Below are positions 35,140 to 46,003 of a DNA stretch of 64,000 nt, one piece after another. Each line of letters begins with the position of its first letter. Position 1 is the first letter of the stretch. The notes below the pieces were generated by a model. That model was not told the DNA's origin. It did no database searches and saw only the letters and a program-made list of their open reading frames with translations. A program made the translations under genes and the position numbers. The stretch is taken from contig CM059586.1 in the NCBI GenBank assembly GCA_030407085.1, positions 13,596,001 through 13,660,000 on the forward strand. The letters run 5' to 3'. The stretch is from Trichopria drosophilae. Taxonomy: Eukaryota > Arthropoda > Insecta > Hymenoptera > Diapriidae.

Positions 35140-36139
35140 AATGTATAAATGGGAGATATCTATATTTTCCATCTAGCAGACAATATTAGATTTAGAATTA
35201 TGGATTATTTTGTATGGATGTCGCATCTTCCAACATCTCAATATTTCTTTGCCAGATTCGTCAGAAAAAGATGGAAAAGATTACATATACATATAGTTTG
35301 AGTGTAGTGCACATGTGACTTGATTGACGTATTCAACTGATTTTTTTTTTATTCAACTGCCATGATCTATGATCGTGAAGTATTTGTCAATTGTTTCTGC
35401 CAGACATGTATTTAACAATGGAGGTTATGAGATACCTGTAAGCATCAGTCAGAAACTGGTAAAATACTGGACGTCCAACTCTGGTCCTCCATTCTTGGGA
35501 AGGAGACTCAGCGTGTATTTTATTTCTGAAAGACCAAAACTTTACGGCCACTGCCCTCCATCCCGCTCTTTATCCCGGAACGATACTTTAGGGAAGACTA
35601 AAATGGCTTTCATGTCGTCCCGATATCTGGTTCCCTTCCCCACGCCCCGTTCTCTTCTTCTGGACCCTTCCCTGTATAAATTCTCCATGCTTCTATAATT
35701 TCGCTTGAGATTAGAGCTTATTGAGATTCTGCATACAAGTGTTGATGGCATCTTATATAAATGACTACACGGATTCGAAACAGTGATTGCACACATATAA
35801 ACGAGGGCATTATTCACGTATATTGAAGTCATGCTTCGTTTAAGGTGCTTGCTTTGAGAATTTCAGTAGTAGTAAAAATCAACGTTTAAAATATATACTA
35901 ACTATTGTCAAAAGTGTCAAATTTGTTGATATGTACGGTTTTACAAAATACTACTTATTTATCTATTTAAATCATGGGTAATAATATACAGTTTAGTGGA
36001 ATTTATTATCATTATCTTGAAAGTAACATTTGATTGTTTTATGAAATGTTAACACTTGGCGACTAGAAACTTTATTAACAAATGAAATCCCTATTCTGTA
36101 GTGAGAGCCGCAGGCGAATAATACAAAGCTGCGCGCAAC
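35140..36139. other. Mixed non-coding stretch with a mild GC-richer core
   Basis: 35380-35840 is non-repetitive and pyrimidine-rich on the plus strand, with TATAAATTC near 35676. A 109-codon plus frame (35369-35698) and a 96-codon minus frame (35542-35832) overlap each other and are not recognised. A promoter reading is possible. The remainder is AT-rich. Confidence 0.35.
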
Positions 36140-36202
36140 ATGGATACACCTGGTGGTGGTGATCCTAACTATATCGATGTCGGTAAATCAATATTACTAT
36201 AA
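36140..36202 (+). other. Candidate short first exon (ATG in strong context)
   Basis: The ATG at 36140 has the insect-favoured context CAACATGG and opens 20 codons starting MDTPGGGDPNYIDVG. TCGGTAAAT at 36180-36188 is a good 5' splice site after 14 codons. The block from about 36100 is GC-richer than its flanks. It could be the first coding exon of a gene or mobile element whose remainder lies beyond an intron, but nothing downstream can be joined to it with confidence. Confidence 0.2.
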
Positions 36203-36479
36203 GTAAAATAAATGTTCATTAAATTTTAGTTATTAAAAATGGACGTCCAATTTAGTGAGTTTCAAAGTTTCCTACTTTTATTTTTACGCTGAAAAATCAC
36301 AGTACGGGAATTTCACAATAAATAGGAAACGACATTTCAAGAGTTCAGTTTCATGGAGGTAAACTAGATGGCGCATAAATTCGAAGTGAATGATCGTCTT
36401 GGAAAATATTCAGGGGAAAAGGGAAGGGGAAATCGCAATTTGTATTGCATGATAACCGTTTGCTTCGTAATAAACATAG

Positions 36480-36660
36480 GTCAACATGGTTTTGTTGTTG
36501 GGAAGCTGTGGATCATGTTCTACGTAATTTTGTGCGTAGAATCCGAATCCGAAGTCAAAAGTGGCCCAACACGTCAGGATTTTGAGATATTTGAGGTTAT
36601 GTACTCGAAAGACGCGTTTCTTGCTATTTATTTTTTAGGTCATGTACAGAAGAAACAACA
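36480..36660 (+). repeat. Inverted-repeat arm of repeat R1, left
   Basis: 'gggaagctgtggatcat', 'taattttgtgcgtag' and 'gtcaggattttgagatatt' recur in reverse orientation at 37210-37440 ('aatgacccacagtctccc', 'ctacgcacaaaatta', 'aaatatctcaaaattctgac'). Confidence 0.65.
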
Positions 36661-37168
36661 TTTTTAGAAGTTTTTCCTTTCATTGGATCATATAATACTA
36701 CTCTTTTTCTTTAATATGGGAAGCGCAGAATTCCATTACGACTTTTCTTCACCAAGATACGCCTATTTGAAATAACGATATACATGTAAAAAAATTTACC
36801 TTGAAATGCTCTTGGAGAACAAGCTCAAGGTCAAATTAAATGTCATGAAACCTATATAAATATAAACAACAGTATAAAATATGGATATTTATAACTAAAA
36901 ACACGTTTCAATATTGTGACTGATTTTTTGATAAGTTTTTTATACTTTATTGTTTATTTAGCCATTTTGAATTCGCCTTCCTGAATTAAAAAATGTTAAA
37001 ATCTTGACTTTAAATTCATAATTGGCAACGCCAAATATCACCAGTACAAATTTTCAAATGAAGATACCAGTAAAAAATATATGTATCAAAGTATTTAAAG
37101 CATGTGCTCATGACATAAATGGGATATATCTCGTGATTTCAAAATGGCTGTAACTTTCTGAGAAAAAA
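36571..37168 (+). repeat. Dispersed repeat R1, copy b
   Basis: Aligns with 13268-13780 from 'acgtcaggattttgagatatt' to 'atttcaaaatggc'. About 90 bp longer, chiefly by extra sequence near 37000-37080. Confidence 0.7.
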
Positions 37169-37209
37169 TCGTAGGGGATCGAATAAAACCTCATTTTGAA
37201 TGGTAAAGG

Positions 37210-37440
37210 TGGTACTAAAAGATACAAATGGTACAGAAGGCTAACAAAAATTGTTGCAACCTGTACGTAACCTTAAACATAGCAAAATAACACGTTTTCG
37301 GGTACATAACCGAAAATATCTCAAAATTCTGACGTGATGGACTAATTCTGACTTCGGGTTCGGATCCTACGCACAAAATTACATCGGAAATGACCCACAG
37401 TCTCCCAACAGCATCCAAGAACCCCTTTTTTGCAGACCTG
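37210..37440 (-). repeat. Inverted-repeat arm of repeat R1, right (copy c)
   Basis: Minus-strand copy of 36480-36660. With copy b it makes a large inverted repeat, so the 36480-37440 unit may be a complete foldback-type element of which 13268-13780 is a truncated copy. Confidence 0.6.
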
Positions 37441-37460
37441 TGAAATGTTCGCATTCTGGA

Positions 37461-37939
37461 TGGTCACATCAATTAAATTGCAAACAACATCACTTTTGGA
37501 TTTGAGCGCCATCTATCGCTCGAAGAAACAATTTATATATGTTGTTTCTTTTTTATGATATTACATTCTCATTATCATTATAATTACGTTATCATGTTAG
37601 AAAATTACCATACTTATATGAAAAATCTTCATAAAATGAATGGGAAATTTTTTTCATACGAAGCAGATATTGTTTATGGTGTAGTTAAATATGGGAAATT
37701 CTCAAAAAATTTGTTAATATGCAGTTATTCAATGTGAAACACATGATGTATGAATATAGTCGGGATGTAATCTATCTGCTAAGGGCAAGATGAATCTAAA
37801 TTCGGTTCACCTGTTTCGTGCTACGCCAGTTTAACTTATGTGAAAAATACACTAAAAAAAAAGTTTTCCCAGTAATCTTTGAAAATGTTTTCGAGAAACT
37901 ACGATGCCCTAAATCGGCTTATTTGTGACTTATTCATTT
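37461..37939. other. AT-rich non-coding stretch
   Basis: Nothing recognisable. 'gagcgccatctatcgctcg' at 37505-37523 has weak inverted pairing. Confidence 0.45.
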
Positions 37940-38383
37940 CGAGGCAGAATGTTTAGAGTTGGCAACAGGGTTCTTTGGACAATCGGTGTGAGGTAGCCGA
38001 GTGTGCGTTATTAGTCTGCGGTTGGCACGCATGTATATATACGCGCACCCTGGAAATTACGATCGCTCGCCACGGACGTAGGTATGCGAATGCCCCGGTT
38101 CTTCCGTATATCTCGTGGAGGCGCCGTACGGCAGGGTGCGCTAGTGTGTAGGTGCGCCGTAGATAATGGGAGGCACCCTTATGGACGACGTTCGGGTTCC
38201 ACCGGGAACAATGGAGACCCTCGCTCGCCATCCATCCTTGTCGGAATCATTTATTAGCACACACACACACATGATCCTGTTCATATACGAACCGACCAGG
38301 CCGATGAAACATGCAGGACCATCACCCGCGTACGAGACCAGAATGAGCCGTCCTACCAATCAGGATTTAAGTCTATTGCAAGG
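37940..38383. other. GC-rich block
   Basis: CG-containing, non-repetitive apart from a short CA run at 38260-38272. Overlapping frames on both strands (60-92 codons) are not recognised. Candidate regulatory island. Confidence 0.35.
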
Positions 38384-38671
38384 CGTGATGGACGCTTGGC
38401 GATACACCTTAATACCAAATCTCAAATGAGTTAATTTCAACAAATTTCGTCGCCATATTGGATCCTCCATTTTTAATGTATGAATATACCCAAAACGACT
38501 CAAGATTTGATTAATAATTACCATGTAGTCTGACATATTGGGTCCATTATTTTGAATTTTTAAATTTATTTTTTGATCCGTAGTCGGCAACCAAAAAGAA
38601 ACATATGTTAAAAGGTAATTTGGGAAATTAAGTTCCTTGACTACCGTCGTGATGGACGCTTGGCGATACAC
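38384..38671. repeat. Perfect 24-bp direct repeat flanking about 240 bp
   Basis: The 24 bases at 38384-38407 (starting CGTGATGGACGC, ending GGCGATACAC) recur exactly at 38648-38671. The sequence between includes a minus-strand dispersed module ('gccatattggatcctccattttt', 'ccgtagtcggcaacc'). This may be a duplication formed during repair, or two copies of a repeat unit; CGTGATGGAC also occurs near 37333 and 58978. Confidence 0.75.
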
Positions 38672-38681
38672 GTTAAACATA

Positions 38682-39239
38682 TACGGGAAGTGGCGGCAAA
38701 GTGGGATACGGGGCAAAGTGGGATTTTGGTGTTTCGCTGTATTAGAACATTTCCTATGTATTTGTTTGCATTGTTTATTTATAAAAGAGTTATCGTAATA
38801 TAAATTTTGAAACATATTTCAGTTTCCATTCACTATTTACCATCCTTTCGAACATGACCTAGGAAGTCGAAGTCAATTTGTAAATTCATACATATTTTCA
38901 ATCGATTAGTAAGTATCAATAAATTAAGCATAATTAAAATTTGAATTGGATGACTTAATAGTCTTCTCTTACACTCAATTTTCGTTTTTTATTTGTTTCA
39001 TTTGGGGTTGAGGATGATTTTTTACGACGTGTTTAAAAAAAGTCTATTTTGGGACAAAGTGGAATGTATTCTGTTTTGATTTAGGTTCACAGAGAGAAGT
39101 AAGAACTCTCTTTCCCTCTCTCTCTCTCTCTTTCTTCCTCTCCCTCTCACTCTCTCTCTCACTTTCTCCCTCTCCCTCTCTCTCTTGATTTGTGTCCACG
39201 GCTCGTAGTGGCCAGGACACTAATAAATAAATTTTTAAT

Positions 39240-39306
<67 letters not shown>

Positions 39307-39601
39307 TCTCACTCTCTCTCCCTCCCCGCTCTCTTTCTCTCTCTCTCTCTCTGTCAAACCTGTCCAGAAGTAATTTTAATAACCCGTTCCCCATTGCCCC
39401 TGGATTTTCAGATTTCCCAAAACAAAGTTTTTTCGTAAAATTGAAATTTGGAATATTAAACAGATACTTTTTTCTTAATGCGTTTCATAATAAGTTAGTT
39501 GAGGACCTAAATAAGGGTTTCTAAACCACACCTAACCATTCTTATGCCCCATATTTTTTGTATACAAGTTTTTGTACCCAACTTTGCCCCTACTTCCCCT
39601 A
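38682..39601. mobile_element. TA-flanked element with GGCAAAGT ends and a large TC microsatellite (920 bp)
   Basis: The left end TACGGGAAGTGGCGGCAAAGT matches the inverted right end TAGGGGAAGTAGGGGCAAAGT, each beginning with TA. The left end has a 17-bp tandem repeat of the GGCAAAGTGGGATACGG type (38693-38726). A related internal word, GGGACAAAGTGG, lies near 39053. Much of the right half is TC-rich microsatellite. There is no transposase frame. Confidence 0.65.
39105..39352. repeat. TC-rich microsatellite
   Basis: Two TC-rich tracts (39105-39186 and 39243-39352), the second beginning with about 29 uninterrupted TC units. Its translation gives only Ser/Leu repeats. Purine/pyrimidine asymmetry of this length can form triplex DNA and is prone to slippage. 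Confidence 0.95.
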
Positions 39602-39897
39602 CGTCCAAGTTAGTTCTCTGCCATATCCTTCCAGGAGACGACATCGCCAGTAACAGATGTATGGGCAAAGATAACAACCCGATGCTTTTTATTGTTCAGT
39701 TCTTTCGCCTGCGCTTCTCGCGTGCACTTTATGCATTCGACCGATCGCCTGAGAATTGTGTCATGTAAATTCAGGAAACATTAGCCTGCGTTTTCGTGTC
39801 GTTAGGAGCGACACAACTTGCTTAAAAATAGTTTCGAAACTTAAAAACGTCGGTTTCAATGGTGTCTTTTCTGTATTTTTTATAAATCTAAACAAAT
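39602..39897. other. Non-coding spacer
   Basis: Slightly GC-richer than average at 39620-39800; nothing recognisable. Confidence 0.45.
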
Positions 39898-41053
39898 TTA
39901 ACCCTTGCTTGCCACACATGGGTCCTTTGTACCCAGACTCTTTTTGACGTTAAATTTTAAGTTCAAAGTACAAAGGAAGAGGGCTCCTAGCAACATTTGC
40001 CAATAGTTGAAGAGTTGAACTATCCTTGAGGCTGTTAAGTATAACGCTGAGACCAATAGTTCTTGGTAGTTGCTGAAATGTGAAGCTGGGTCCTTAGGAC
40101 CCAAGTGTGGCAAGTACGTTGGAAAATGATTTTTTGCAGTCAATATTTTCTGTGGTGTATACTGACTCCAGGTAAAAGAATAAAGTGTATAAAGTATATT
40201 TAACAACTTATACTTAATATGTTTAACAACGTCTAAATTTTTTTTTATTTTTAAACAATTGATATTGTTGATAAAAATTATGCCTAATACATAACAGTTT
40301 TACTTCAACCGTGAGTTTTAAAATATAGTTTCATATATCTAGACTTAATTCCAAAAAGTTCACGCCATTTTGGATTTTCAAACCATTGTGTATTTTTTTA
40401 ACAATTACTAAAATCTGGTAAACATGACATGCTGACTAGTATGTAAAATTTCTGTTTATCCTGTTGTTCTTAATAAATAGTTTCGTACGTCCTAAATTCA
40501 ATTGGGAAGAGTTCCTGCCAATATTTTATGTTAATTCCAAGCATAATTTGTAATTATTATATAATCAAACACTATGTTGAGTAAACATTTGTTTGTAATA
40601 GCTAAATCTTTATTGACTTATTTTATAGTATTTAATAATAGTATTTAATGATAGTATTTTGCCAAAATCGCATAGTTCATTTTTTCTCTTTTTGTCGTAA
40701 TTCATTCCTCAAAATAAATATACTTTTTTAAAAGATCCACTTAGCTACCATTTTTGTTCTTGTAGTAGTACATCTGTAGAAGACTTAGCTAAATTTTTAG
40801 TCTTTAATATCAAGAATTAAAAATGTTCTGGTTTTCTTTAATGAAACAGGTCATTTTTGGACTTTTTTTAATTTAACAGTTTTTAAAACAGATTTAAATT
40901 TAATTTTTGGCTATACGACCTACGTTACATTTAAAAGTATGTTATTAAGAAGTTTAAAAAAAATGACCGAGTTAAATAATTCAGTACTTTGTTTTCTAGA
41001 AAGATTTTTTTCGCCTGGGTCCTTTGGACCCAAGTGTGGCAAGCAAGGGTTAA
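39898..41053. mobile_element. TTAA-flanked piggyBac-like element with end palindromes (1156 bp)
   Basis: The best-preserved TTAA element. Left TTAACCCTTGCTTGCCACAC is matched exactly by the inverted right end. One base further in lie the palindromes TGGGTCCtttgtACCCA (39919-39935) and TGGGTCCtttGGACCCA (41016-41032). A third copy, TGGGTCCttaGGACCCA at 40087-40103 followed by AGTGTGGCAAG, is an inverted internal copy of the right end. Between them is AT-rich sequence with no transposase frame, so it would need an enzyme from elsewhere. Confidence 0.88.
40087..40114 (+). repeat. Internal duplicate of the right end of the 39898 element
   Basis: It has the same palindrome plus the first 10 bases of terminal repeat (GTGTGGCAAG) as at 41016-41043, then diverges. 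With the left end it frames a 217-bp sub-unit, closely comparable with the 10550-10782 sub-unit in the other large element. Confidence 0.75.
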
Positions 41054-42235
41054 AAAAAGAATGATCTGGGTTCGATTCTCTCGTGGACATTTTTTAAATA
41101 TTATTTACATTTAAAACGATTACAAAAATAATGAAAAATTTGAGATTTTCTTGTTGTTGTGAACACGATCAACTTTGTCCCAAAAAAGTCTAAAAATTGA
41201 GATTACTTCCGGATTTGATAAAAAAAATTGTATGCAAATAAATTATACAAGGAAAGAACAAATGAAAGGAAATTCTAAAAAGAGCAAAACAATTAACAAC
41301 TTAGTAACACTTGTCGGATGGTGTCGTATTTTCAGTACACGATTACTTTACAAAAGACATTTGTCGCACTCGTTCGTCCGTGAAAGCATATTAAACGTGT
41401 CTTCTCGACGGCGAATGCCGTCCATATACTTTTTTCTTTGGAAGATAGAAGATTCTAACCGCAAAGTTGCAACAGGACGCCCACACGATACGGTGAATGC
41501 GGCAGAGGTGTTACTTTACAATGTCGCGCATTATGCGATTCCCTTGTCTGTTCTTCGCGGCTCGGTGCACTTCGTGGGCATTGCAACACGTCACTGCGGT
41601 TTCTTTGCATACGTAGACCAATAATTTACATTGATTTGTATTTATCGAGAGCTTATCGAATTTATTACGGAATACTAAGAATTTATGCAGGGATTTTATC
41701 CCGTCTAACGGTGGAGCTCCAAGACGAAACAAAAATTTCGACTCCATTTTGAAAATGCAATTAGACGATAAGAATTGTCAATTGAACAAAGTATGTCATC
41801 CTCAAATACAACGAGGTACAAAAACAGGTCGACGTTTGTTTATTTCAAGTCTTGTGGTTATTTTTTACTTTTCGACGCAAAGTGAAAGGTCACTGTCGGT
41901 AGCAGAGGAACTTAACTCATTAATACCCAAAAGCACAGAAAGTTAACTGCAACTTCAACACTTATTTTCAAATAAAATAAATGTCGAAAAAAAAATAAAA
42001 ACTACCATTGTTAAGGCCGCTCTTTTGAATGGTAGTAAAAAAATATAAAAAAAAAATTGAAAGTTATATATAATTTTACACATTTAGTAGAAAAAAAAGA
42101 TTATTTTTTAGGACACATTTTTTTACAAATATCGAGTTTTCGATACAATATCTTACATTGAGTGAACTAAAATATATTACACTTGATGGTTGTACTTAAA
42201 ATATATACTAGTATATATTTGAAATTTTCGATATC
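41054..42235. other. Non-coding stretch with a mild GC-richer core
   Basis: 41280-41640 is CG-containing and non-repetitive. A 149-codon frame (41175-41624) crosses both the AT-rich flank and this core and has no recognisable domain. GGGTTCGATTCTC near 41068 resembles a tRNA B box with no supporting A box. Confidence 0.4.
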
Positions 42236-42560
42236 AGATTCAAAATGGCCGCTGGATTTACAAATTCCTTTTCAAAATTTAACCATTTTTTGTCTTAAAA
42301 ACTATGGACTTTTTAGAAAATGTTATAAGAACAATTATGTTCTTGAATAAGCCGAAGAATACCCACGAATTTTTTTTAGAATGCATTGCCACAATTTTTT
42401 ATTTTTAAAAAATTCAAAAAATTGAAATTTTGAAAAAAGTAATTTAAAAAATCTTTGTTTTTAGTGTTTAGAGTATTCTTTAAACAATTCTGAGAATTTT
42501 TACTTTCAGGAAATTTTCTCGAAGTTCTGAAGCTTGCATTTCAGCCCAGTATCTCGACGT
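42236..42560. repeat. Dispersed repeat related to the palindromic insertion at 28470
   Basis: 'aaaatttaaccattttttgtcttaaaaactat' and 'agaaaatgttataagaacaat' resemble 28775-28850 ('aaaacttaacaatttttttcttgaaaacta', 'agacaattttctaagaaaaata'). 'attcaaaatggccgctgg' resembles the dispersed module. Old and diverged. Confidence 0.4.
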
Positions 42561-43261
42561 ATTTTGGTTTTATTATAACTCAAATAATACTAAAAAACAA
42601 TTTTTTAAACTTTAACCTCGATTTTGTAAAATATTTTTTTTAATCTTTACTTAATCTTTGTGGTCGAAACATTCAATAAATCTAAGAATTTTGAAATAAA
42701 CAAACCTGGACCTTTTTTGTAGCAGTTTTATGGTTATCAGCAAATTTATGGTCGATAAGAAAAACTAGGTACTCCACGTTTTGTAGAAATCCCCGAAAAC
42801 CGGATGGATTTTTTAATTACAATCAATCTCTAGTTTTCAAAAACCATCTATACTATCCAATCTCGGTCAACTGGTTTTGGTCGATTTTTCCTTATCATAA
42901 ATAGATGACTTAGTAAGTTACAAACCTTAATGAAACGAATCAATCACTTGCGATTAGACCTCGTAACGTTTACGCCACCTAGTAGGGAATAAAATACTTA
43001 ATGCGGCCACTTGTACGCTTTGTATATTTATGACAAGCCCAAAATGTATAAGCACATTATTATAAAGGAAAATATAAATTGTATGATTATTGTCATTATT
43101 TCATTAAAACGTAGGAAATATTTTCATATTATAAGAACTCTACGGACATTTTTTCCGTGGAATCTTCTCCGTCATGGTACATAGGTATTGAAAAGGTACC
43201 ATAAATATTTTATTGTTATAAGGCTGAATTGCCTGCCAAATGCTCTGCTATAATCTAAGAT
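42561..43261. other. AT-rich non-coding stretch
   Basis: Nothing recognisable. Confidence 0.45.
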
Positions 43262-43344
43262 AGTCGGTTGAAGGGGTCGATATAGTTTAGTCCACAATAT
43301 TCCAACCACTAACAACGTACCTCCGATCCCTCCAACAACCGACT
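43262..43344. repeat. Hairpin-forming sequence in a GC-richer patch
   Basis: AGTCGGTTG at 43262-43270 pairs with CAACCGACT at 43336-43344. Pairing resumes after a bulge (AGGGGTCG with CGATCCCT). It sits in a non-repetitive, CG-containing patch (43140-43480). Could be a structured RNA, a short MITE or chance. Confidence 0.35.
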
Positions 43345-46003
43345 TACGCTGATTGCAGAAGGGCCTTTACTGACGTAAGTCGATGTGTAGTTATAAATGG
43401 TGTGTTATAAAGACTGTTTTATTGACCGAGTGTCGGTGCCTTTTCTAGTTGCGTTAGTTAAGGCCCTCGTAAAGGACTACGACTTACATTTAATTTAAAA
43501 TTTATTAGTTGAATAGGACTGACTAATCATATGCATTACGTAGTATAAACAAAAGGTTCTTCTGGATCGTCTTAATAATAATCAATTAAAAAAATGTATG
43601 TACCATTAAACCAAAATAACTTTTAATAATAAAATTACTTGATACGATATAATCAACAAAACTAATGCAAAGCTATAATCAACAAAAACTATAGAAATGA
43701 TTAAAAAAAGTATATATATCCAACTATTTCTGAATATGCTCTCTCGATTATCATTGATGAAAATGCCGATAAATATAAAAAACAAACATTTTTACTCGAT
43801 TATTGTTAACAAAATTCAAGTTCCAATAAAATCCAAAAACGTTGATAAACATTCTAAAAAAATATAACTTTATTTCTCGGATCATTTCGAAAACTTTCGC
43901 TTTTATAAACATTTTCTAAAAGATGTTTATGACAAAAAACAGAGATCAATTTTTTATATGAAATTATACTAACTAATTTCCTCCAAGCATTTAGATTTTA
44001 ACATGATTTTAAATAATTTATTTTCATAATTATAATCATAATTATAATTATGTGATAAATTCTTTAAAAGTTAACATAAATCATATGTATTTTAAATAAT
44101 TATTTTTTACTCGAGGACTGTCACATTTTAAAATATTATTTTTCATAATTAAATGTTTTCCTTTATTTACTAATAACGTTGATTAAAACACTTATAAAAT
44201 TATTCTTCGTAATAAAATTACCAAAAACTTTTTCTTTTCTGTTTCATCTGTAATGAAATAAGAACCGAGGATATTGAATATTATACGTTAAGCATGATAT
44301 ATTTTCGGACCCTAAATGCGCCAACAAGCATTTGATACACTTATTTTTCGTCAGATCTTTCCGTATTGCCCTGCTTCCGTTTTATTTCAGCATGAGTCAG
44401 TAATAGAATGTCAAGGCTGAAATTATATTAAACAACAGATCAGATATCCGTAAAGAGGAATTATCGCTAACTGCCATTAAGAGAATAGCATTTAATTTCA
44501 TAAAATCAAAATTTACCAAAATATTTACACAACAAAAGAATAAACGAATCTTAACTGCTGGATAACGATGTTAAATATCTATTTTTAACTTCGTTTGTAA
44601 ATAGATTTTCTTGTGTAAAATAACGATTAATATTCGGAGACTTTTGTGTATTTTACTACAATAATACAATTTTCTTTTATAGTGCTTTAAATAAAGGAAG
44701 AAATATTGATCGAATATTATTAAAAAATTTGAATTACTTTAACTACTGGAATCAAAATTGTTAAATGTATTTTACATTTTAAATTATAACTAAAAGAAAA
44801 TATATTTTCACGTAAAAACTATTTGACCAATTCTGTTTCTTCCTGGTTAGTTTTATTTATTAGAAAATAATAAGATTTACTAAACTGCTATTAGTTGTGC
44901 TGATTTATTTGTTGATTCTAGTACTTATTAAAAGTTGTCATTTCACTATTGTTGCGGTGAAAAATCATTATTAGTTGATCGGATTAATTAGTTCGTTACC
45001 TTATACAAAATTGTAATATTATGACTTTACGCATGACATATCATATGACATGTTACGTAATAATTTGTCCTATGACATGTCATGTCACAATTTGAGATAT
45101 GAATTATTTTTAGAAAATTTTGTTATAAAATTGAAGGACATGATTTTACTTAGACTGTAACATTTTTATTGCTCTCTTTGTATAGAAATTTTATCGTTAC
45201 ATTTAGTAAGTCTACTTTTATAAGGGACTTAAATGTAACGTCAACATTACTATAAATTAATGTTGTGGAATATTTATACGATTTCAAAATAAAATTTCTC
45301 ACATATTATGAATTTATTTTGGCAAAATGTTTTATGTATTAGATAATTAGTTCGATTTCATAAGTTTGATAAATCATGTCATATGCGAGATGTGTATGTC
45401 GTGAAAAAAACGATTGTCTTGTGAAACCTACTAAATTGTATTAAAAAATCCAAATATTTCACAGACAATAGAAATGCAAGAACCGTACATGGAAAAAAAT
45501 AAATGGTTGTCTCAACCAATAAGTAACTATAATCTGCGATATTAATGGCAGTTATACTTCAACCTTTTAAACTTGTCTTAAACATAATGTAATGAGAACT
45601 ATCTGGTGATGCCTGTGGGAAGGGGTAAAATTCATGAACAAACAATTTTCCTGAAAGTTTGTCTCGAATATTAAAAATTCAGAAAGTAAAATATCCGAAT
45701 AGTAAAAGACCCAAATGAAATTGTTCCGAATTTTTAAAATATAATTCATGCATATTTTTAATTTAAGTGATTGATTTAGAACCTCGTTAAAGAATATTTT
45801 GACTCTATTCTCTCTAAAATGAAAAAAACTCAAACAGCTAATTACATATACAGTCGTTCAACCATGAATTTGGTTATTTATGCACTAACTGTAATTTTCT
45901 TAAAATACGGGAAAATTATTTTTCGGGAATTTGGTCCCCCCTCCATGACTGCGTTTATTTATAAGATGTAAATAGTAAATGTTAGCATCTATTTTTTTGC
46001 GTG
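43345..46003. other. Long AT-rich non-coding stretch
   Basis: Very AT-rich. A self-complementary run 'ataattataatcataattataatta' lies at 44028-44052, and words like CATATGACATGT recur at 45035-45090 with local dyad symmetry. No gene is visible. Confidence 0.5.

Noticed and set aside
38360..38815. 151-codon minus-strand frame
   Set aside because: Runs through the dispersed module, the 24-bp direct repeat and the end of a TA element, so it is a patchwork of repeats.
39243..39303. CRISPR-like regular repeat
   Set aside because: It is a simple dinucleotide repeat without spacers; no direct-repeat/spacer pattern exists anywhere in the window.
39190..39438. Ser/Leu-repeat frame
   Set aside because: Translation of the TC microsatellite.
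41060..41085. tRNA-like GGGTTCGATTCTC
   Set aside because: No cloverleaf, acceptor stem or A box can be found around it.
41166..41182. TTTTGGGACAAAGT match (inverted) to 39051 as an alternative right end of the 38682 element
   Set aside because: It lacks the CGGGAAG outer end and TA border; the end at 39601 is much better.
41175..41624. 149-codon plus-strand frame
   Set aside because: Crosses from AT-rich repeat-like DNA into a GC-richer patch with an abrupt change in amino acid use; no recognisable domain.
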